From: Pteria penguin
Lineage: Eukaryota; Mollusca; Bivalvia; Pterioida; Pteriidae
Direction of reading: 5' to 3'
Assembly (NCBI GenBank): GCA_035048485.1
Contig: CM068592.1
Location: 39,322,045-39,386,044 of the forward strand
DNA: 64,000 nt
Shown: in pieces, positions 54,000 to 64,000 of the stretch
Position numbering within the stretch: the first letter of the stretch is position 1
Layout of the letters: the number at the start of each line of letters is the position of its first letter
Position numbers and translations under genes: made by a program
Notes under the pieces: model-generated
Told to the model about the DNA's origin: nothing
The model's database searches: none
The model's input: the letters and a program-made list of their open reading frames with translations, nothing else

Positions 54000-54620
54000 A
54001 TACATGTCATTTGAGTATCTTTGTGTATTATTTGTAATATCTCCATACGCTTCATGTCATTTCTATTCTTCTTTGTATATCAATTTTATGTCCCCAAGCA
54101 ACTTGTCATTTCCAGGTAGCTGTATATCATTTCGCCATGTATCTATATGCTACTGGTCATTTCTAAATATCTTTGTGCATCATTTGCAATGTGTCACTAT
54201 CTTTGTGCATCATTTACAATGTGTCACTATCTTTGTGCATCATTTGCAATACATCCCTATCTTTGTGCATCATTCGCAATGTGTCACTATCTTTGTGCAT
54301 CATTCGCAATGTGTCCGTATCATTGTGCATCCATCGCTAGATGTCCGAACGATACACGTCATTTCTAGGCATCTTTGTGCATCATTCGCTCTGCATCCCA
54401 ATGCTATGCGTCATTTCTGCGTATCTCTGTGCAGCATTCGCAATGCATCCCTATGCTACTTTTCATTTCTAGGTATTTCTATCCGCCATCATTCACAATA
54501 CATCCTTATCTTCGAGTATCCTTCGCAAGATGTCCCAGTGCTACACGTCATTTCTAGGTGTCTCTATGTGCCATGTGATTTAAGGGTCCCTAATTATCCC
54601 TTTATTGCTTTTAAATGTTT
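54000..54620. repeat. About 30-bp degenerate tandem repeat
   Basis: Clearest at 54165-54330, where ATCTTTGTGCATCATTTGCA plus ATGTGTCACT repeats. Outer units have extra insertions and share CATTTCTAGGT. The open frames across it are repeat-derived. Confidence 0.75.
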
Positions 54621-54960
54621 CTCCAAGGTCATTTGACCGATATGGTGGCGACACCTGTCAGGTGCATTGCTTGGTAAATCTGTCGTATACTACTAATCCA
54701 CTCGTATACTACTAGTCCACTCGTATACTACTAATCCACTCGTATACTACTAGTCCACTCGTATACTACTAATCCACTCGTATACTAGTCCACTCGTATA
54801 CTACTAATCCACTCGTATACTAGTCCACTCGTATACTACTAGTCCACTCGTATACTACTAGTCCACTCGTACATGTACACTACTAATCCACTCGAAAGAT
54901 CTTTTACTGCCATCGTTCACCAGGACATGGAGACCACAATATAAATTGTGTCATCCCAAA
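54610..54960 (-). mobile_element. Decayed SINE interrupted by a 19-bp minisatellite
   Basis: TATGGTGGCGACACCTGTCA and GGTGCATTGCTTGG correspond to the SINE's tail side. AAAGATCTTTTACTGCC and CATGGAGACCACAATATAAA correspond to its body. Between them lies the GTATACTACTAATCCACTC repeat (54683-54890). Confidence 0.6.
54683..54890. repeat. 19-bp minisatellite (about 11 units)
   Basis: A unit GTATACTACTAATCCACTC, some units shortened to 14-16 bp, sitting inside a SINE remnant. Confidence 0.9.
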
Positions 54961-54964
54961 GTCA

Positions 54965-57957
54965 GATCCGGAGGCAAAAAGTGAATAATTACCGTCAAAA
55001 TCCCAACGGACACTCCGGATAAAATCTGTAGTCATCCTTGTGTGATTACTCGGCAACCTAATTACAAAGCGTCATGACATTCCCTTTTCTATTACCTTGG
55101 TACTCTTTGACTGTACTTTCTGATATTCATATCCGCTTAGTATCTATACATGTCAAGTAATGCACCAAAGCCTGTAACAGTTGAGATAATTTAACCAGTG
55201 TACTGCTTTGGCTCATTATAAAATCCAAGCCTAAATAATGCCTAGATTTCAACCACTGGTACACATTAAAATGTAAGTTCTTGATGGATTTAAACTCATA
55301 AATTATCTTAACCGACAGAGAATATTACTCAAAAACTTTGAAATATTTATTTACCAGGAACAGTAACATGAAAACAATACAAATTCTGTGTATGCAACAG
55401 ATGGTATACACTTAGTCAATGTACAACTCAAGCATCAAATACATATAAAACAACATTATGTCCCTGTAGGAAGTTATTTTGGGTCAAAATTGGTGACCCT
55501 GACCTTCTATTAAGGGGCCACACTTGTGGCACTTGCGTGCAATATACAGGTCCCCATTCTTTATACATATGGTTGAAATGTTATACACATGTATATCTAA
55601 GGTAAAATTTGGTGACAAACAAAAGAAACTATATATAACATGCTTTGTCTTTGTGGGGAAGGCATAAGAAAACAATTGAAAAGTAAATCGGAGAGGTGTA
55701 CCATATTGTTCTGATGGTCTTTGACATTTTCACATGGAAACTATAGGTAGTAACAGATTCCATACCTATACAATAAAGGGATAGCTTTCATAGTTACTTA
55801 CCGGTATCAATTACAGGTATGGACGTGTTGTAATGCCAATAAACTGTGCGTGCACTGTGTAGGTTGATATCAGAGGAGATCCTTATAAGGAAGTATAGGG
55901 AAATAAAGAGGTGGAAGACAGAATATTGTGGTACATTGGCTGTAACTAATGAGAGCAAGGGAGGAGGGTGAAGCAGAAAATTACTCTAACTTTCCATTCA
56001 TGACAAAATGGGATGATGGAGAAAAGTTGGGTGGTTTTGGCAAGGATAATATTCTAGTCAAATATACGCACTGAGATAGATTTTCAAAAAATACATGTAT
56101 GTATTGATTAAAGAAAAGATTGTCAAAAAAGTAAAGATATGTAAAAAAAAAAATAACACAGAAGATGTAAAACACCATAAACATGATAAGTGTATGCTGA
56201 TTATCATTTGTGTTGTACCAAGTCATACTTATACTTCTATCCATAAAATGGGTTACAGCAAAATGATATGATAAATGAAATACCTCAGACAAACCTTCCC
56301 ATGATGTGTGGAGGTATATCACTTTATTTAACAAACACGCCCATTCAAACTGTTATATTCTACCGCATTAAAGCTATTAGAGTTTGGTGTTAAAAGAAGT
56401 AAATTTACCTACGTACTTATATTTCTTGTTGTCTTAACAACTTCCATGATACATGTTTTACAAAAATCACTAACATTATAAGCTTTGTTCTATTGTTTGA
56501 TCATTGATGTAATTTCTAATCCATGATCAAAGAAATTCTCTAAAATGACTTGCAACTGGAAATCTTTATATTATCTATGCAAGTTGATTTTGAGGTCAAA
56601 GGTCACAAGTCAAGAAAGATAACTCTATTTCGGATGAATTCTACTCTAAAATGACATTTGTATCTACCCGTAAAAACGCTGGATTTCTGATCATCAAAAT
56701 ATCTTTATGACAGATCAGATTACAAAACTATATATAGTTCTACATGGAAAAGTCCTTAAACGACCATAAACGGAGATATGCAAAATAAGAGACATCTGTA
56801 CATATAAGAAAGCAATACTCTATAAACAAAAATAAAAACACAAAGCACTCTATGATACAAGAGGCTGAAAATCTTTTCCAGTTTGAAAAGTTATTAGAGT
56901 TTCGTATCTGGGACATAACGTTAAAAGTTCATAAGAAAATTTACATACTTGCTTATATTCATTGTTGTCTTAACAACTTATAACAGTTTAAGTAATACTC
57001 TATAAACAAAAATAAAAACACAAAGCACTATATGATACAGGAGGCTGAAAATCTTTTCCAGTTTGAAAATGTGGTCTTTAATTATAATGACAAATCTTTA
57101 CTGTATATCAAATAACTTCTGCAAAATCTAATATTTTTACATTTCATTAATAAAAATGTAACAGACTGTAGATTTTAAAGCGTTTTTTATTCTTTACTTT
57201 CTATTCTAACACTTAAAACCATTTATATTCAATATTGTAATAAACAGCTTTTACATAACGAGTAAGTAAATATTAAACCTATGATCTCCATCATGTCTTA
57301 GAAACTTTTATTACACTCAAATTATGAAATAAACATGAAATTTTCATGGTGAGAAAACGAACAACAATAATAAATATATATAAGGGCTTGTATTCCATAT
57401 ATAAAACAAAAACTTTCTGGGACTACTAAATGATACTGAGGACTTTTACGAGTAAAATTTCAACAAAGATATGCATCTCTACAGCACTATAGCAAATTGA
57501 AACCATACAAATGCAAGGCAAAAAACCCTGAACAAGTGAGTGCTAAAAATAGTCTAAAAGAGATTCTATCAACAGGTATCACACCATGAATGCCTGCCTT
57601 TATACTTGGACTGAATCAAAATTATACATCTTAGAAACTTTATAATCAAGGATGATATAACAAATATTTTCAGACATATTTCCTGGAAGTATAATATAAA
57701 AATAAATCATACTAATTCTGTTTGTTCTGGACACTTATGACATGAAAATACTATTGGACTGTAAAGTATATTATGCTCTTTGTTTCAACAAATCATCAAA
57801 AATAATATACAGCCTACTTTGACCTCATTATTGATCTCACTTGGATACATTTCACCATAATGGGTTTAATCTGGTGTTCCTATATAGTTCTTCTATTATT
57901 TTTCTTCCAGCATCAGTTTTTGATATTTGATGCAAGGAATTTATTTTGTCCTAAAGT
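54965..57957. other. Intergenic or transporter 3' region; local duplications
   Basis: No exon found. An 80-bp segment (AATACTCTATAAACAAAAAT ... CTTTTCCAGTTTGAAAA) occurs at about 56812 and again at about 56993. A related upstream stretch near 56380-56440 recurs near 56895-56985 (both with TTGTTGTCTTAACAACTT). Confidence 0.45.
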
Positions 57958-61762
<3,805 letters not shown>

Positions 61763-61869
61763 CTTCAAAAACGAGGAAGACATGGAGTAAAACAAAGTTC
61801 TGATACCAGTGTTGAAATGAAATTCACAAAGTCAATTCTATTAAATGGTTCCAGTGAAAATTAAATTGT

Positions 61870-62230
61870 AACAAGCAAATTCAGAGAATTGTGGTCCCCC
61901 GCTTTCGGAGTTATCAGTAAGGGTGCAGAAATCTAAGACATATTGCCATGGTTGTGCATGTCTACAGATACACATGCCAAATATGAAGGCTCTACTTCTT
62001 ATGGTTAAACAATTACATTGAAGTAGGTCAAAGGTCACAGTCAAGGTCACATAAAAAATTCTGCTACCAACAGAAAGTATTGCAATTAGGGACATACATG
62101 CCAAATATGAAGGCCCTATGCCCTACAGTTCAAAAGTTATGACCAAGGTTAAGTTTTTTTGAGAAACGGACAGACCGACAGATGAGTGAGATTAAATGTC
62201 TTCCACGCTTGCGTGAAAAGCAGGGGAAAA
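61870..62230. repeat. Interspersed repeat (AGGTCAAAGGTCAC type) with internal duplication
   Basis: Contains AGTAGGTCAAAGGTCACAGT and TTGAGAAACGGACAGACCGA. ATGCCAAATATGAAGGC occurs twice (about 61976 and 62098), an internal repeat of about 122 bp. This phrase set is familiar from lophotrochozoan genomes. Non-coding. Confidence 0.6.
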
Positions 62231-62234
62231 AAAT

Positions 62235-62745
62235 ATTTACGGGACATTTAGTCTGGTAAAACTAAGACAATTCACCAGATTGAGGCAATTTTTACAAGAC
62301 TGAAAACAAAATGCACATCAGGATGACATTAGAAATAAGTTTGAAACTGAAATCACTTCAGGAAAACATCAAACAATCGGTCCAGAAATTTAAGATTATT
62401 TACCAGACCAGTGTCAGTATAATCGGCTTTGTCTGTCAGTCCGACGATATTTCATTTTCACTGTGATTCTACCAGTTTATAAATGAATGAAAGGCTGTAT
62501 GAGATGCATTGCCTCTGTTTCAAAATATACCTATTGCTTAACTTCTGGATAGCAACTTTCTACAAAGGTTAAAAAATACCATCATCACTTATTTATGGGC
62601 ATTAATATTTGAAAAAAAGGTGTGAAAAAACTTAATTTGTCAGACATCACAGTTAACACATCTGGAGTTTAACTTGAATATATCACACCATAACTGACAA
62701 AAATCTGGAATACCGATTTCATCTAAGGGGAATAGCTCTTGTAAA
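62235..62745. other. Transporter intron sequence without a recognised exon
   Basis: No exon of the upstream part of the transporter is seen here. Phrases such as ACATTTAGTCTGGTAAAACT may be old repeats. Confidence 0.4.
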
Positions 62746-62749
62746 ACAA

Positions 62750-63640
62750 GAGGCCCAAGTGGGCCTATATCGCTCACCTGAGTACCTAGATGATCAGTCA
62801 TGCATGAAGGAAGAATTCATTTATTTTTGCATTAATGTGACTAAGTCAACACAGATGTTGAAAATATGTCAAATTTTATTTCTGGCTAGAATAAAAAACA
62901 ACACTTTTTTGCACATACATTCAGGTGATTTTGATATTAAGCATTTCCTTTCTCAAGTCTGGGTCATGAACAACAATTGTTTCAAATATTGTCCAGATCT
63001 AACTTAAAATTGCCTAATTTCATATGTTGAGTGTTGAGAAACATCTAAAAACTTATTTAGATGTGTAAAGAAATGAAAAAAAAAGTTTTGACCACAGCTG
63101 GATTTGAACCGCTACTCTCCATATTTCAATTACCAAGTGGTATATGTACCATTGTGAGAACTGCTTTTTAGACATGGTGGCATTATCTGTTAATCAATTT
63201 GGATGAAATTTACAAAATTGATAGAGGACCTTTAGTACTTCATGTATTCCATGTTTCATTAAAATCTTTCATGTGGTATAACAGCAGAAGTGAAAAATGT
63301 GATTGAATTGTTCCTATACACCCTCATTTGGAAGTCTTAAAAAATTCATAGAAAATCCAAAAATTGAGATATTGACAAAATTCTTTCAAAGTAACAATCC
63401 TTACCATAATTATGATCACAATAGTCCATAAGAAATCATCATTATCAATTAACTAGGAAATATAACACTTTTTTTCTGCATTGAATCACCAAGTCCAAAG
63501 AAATGTCGAAAAAAAATTCTAAAATTTGATTTTGGAAGGGAACCAAAATGACAATACATCTTCACTCATTCCTCTAGATCATTTTTATGCATTCTGTTTG
63601 TCTCTATATACAGCCCGTATGAAAAAGAATATTGTTAAAG
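62750..63640. repeat. Composite interspersed repeat starting with the GAGGCCC motif
   Basis: Starts ACAAGAGGCCCAAGTGGGCC then TATATCGCTCACCTGAG. The later part has AATTTGGATGAAATTTACAA and CATGTTTCATTAAAATCTTT. It includes a tRNA-like block at 63090-63160. No open frame of note. Confidence 0.55.
63010..63165 (-). repeat. tRNA-like repeat, copy 1
   Basis: The minus strand has box B-like GGTTCAAATCCAGCTGTGG with an upstream TACCACTTGGTAATTG arm. The same 150 bp, including TTGAGTGTTGAGAAACATCT, recurs at 63852-64000. Not a functional tRNA; it fits a SINE head. Confidence 0.55.
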
Positions 63641-63851
63641 GAGGGAACTCTTTTGTGACCTACTTTTGACCATGGTGGCGCCACCTGTAAAGAGGTCTGG
63701 ACGAAAACAACAGAATTTGAAGAAGATCATAAGTGACTTATTTCTACTAAGATTTATTAAAATCCTTCGAACAGTTTTGTAGAAAAAGTTGAAAATGTGA
63801 AAAATGGCCAACCCCCCCCCCCCCTTTTTTTTGGAAGTCTTAAACGTAAAA

Positions 63852-64000
63852 TTCCTAATTTCATATGTTGAGTGTTGAGAAACATCTAAAAACTTATTTA
63901 GATGTGTAAAAAAAAAAAAAAAAATTTTTGACCACAGCTGGATTTGAACCGCTACTCTCCATATTTCAATTACCAAGTGGTATATGTACCACTGTGAGAC
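63852..64000 (-). repeat. tRNA-like repeat, copy 2 (runs off the window)
   Basis: Second copy of 63010-63165, about 840 bp away in the same orientation, with an expanded A run. It continues past the right edge. Confidence 0.55.

Overview
This window looks like nuclear DNA of an invertebrate animal, most likely a bivalve mollusc. The DNA is AT-rich and the genes have several introns with GT-AG borders. One gene combines SUEL-lectin and CUB domains. tRNA-derived SINEs, a hAT element, Tc1/pogo-type elements and a very large load of minisatellites are present. Short interspersed motifs (a GAGGCCC..GGGCC-type head, and an AGGTCAAAGGTCAC-type element) resemble repeats I associate with bivalve genomes. 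The clade is an inference; no rRNA or mitochondrial marker is present.

Two host genes are supported, both on the minus strand. (1) A seven-exon type I membrane protein runs from 48114 down to 16907: signal peptide, SUEL-type lectin domain, CUB domain, stalk, one transmembrane helix and a tyrosine-rich cytoplasmic tail. All exon phases agree and the spliced CDS is 1614 nt (537 aa). A second possible signal-peptide exon lies at 39873-39972 inside its 23-kb first intron. (2) The last four exons of an ABCB/P-glycoprotein-type ABC transporter (57958-61762) encode the complete second nucleotide-binding domain. The rest of that gene lies beyond the right edge.

Region by region: 1.2-6.4 kb is a decayed non-LTR retrotransposon split by a 4.36-kb hAT transposon with a multi-exon transposase. 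7.4-12.8 kb is a composite satellite (36-bp units passing into 46-bp units), itself split by a 1.2-kb Tc1/mariner-type non-autonomous element and closed by a 166-bp MITE. 15.3-18.0 kb holds tRNA-derived SINEs and minisatellites that appear to have grown out of SINE pieces. 16.9-24.9 kb carries exons 7-2 of the receptor gene, with a 55-bp minisatellite in one intron and a 46-bp minisatellite carrying a splice donor in the next. 24.97-48.05 kb is receptor intron 1. It contains several minisatellites and a 7.8-kb element (30212-38011) with about 2.4-2.6-kb terminal inverted repeats, AG...CT ends and a 6-bp target duplication, inserted in a 53-bp satellite. 48.8-49.7 kb is a pogo-like MITE. 50.0-54.9 kb is a run of minisatellites. 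58-61.8 kb is the transporter, with a 28-bp minisatellite between two NBD exons. 61.9-64 kb is interspersed repeats.

The most noteworthy object is the 7.8-kb element. Its ends fit the Polinton/Maverick pattern, but it has no room for polymerase, integrase or capsid genes. Instead it encodes a small C2H2 zinc-finger protein with a long acidic tract, and other minus-strand ORFs I do not recognise. Roughly a quarter of the window is tandem repeat, and transposons are inserted cleanly inside two of the arrays.
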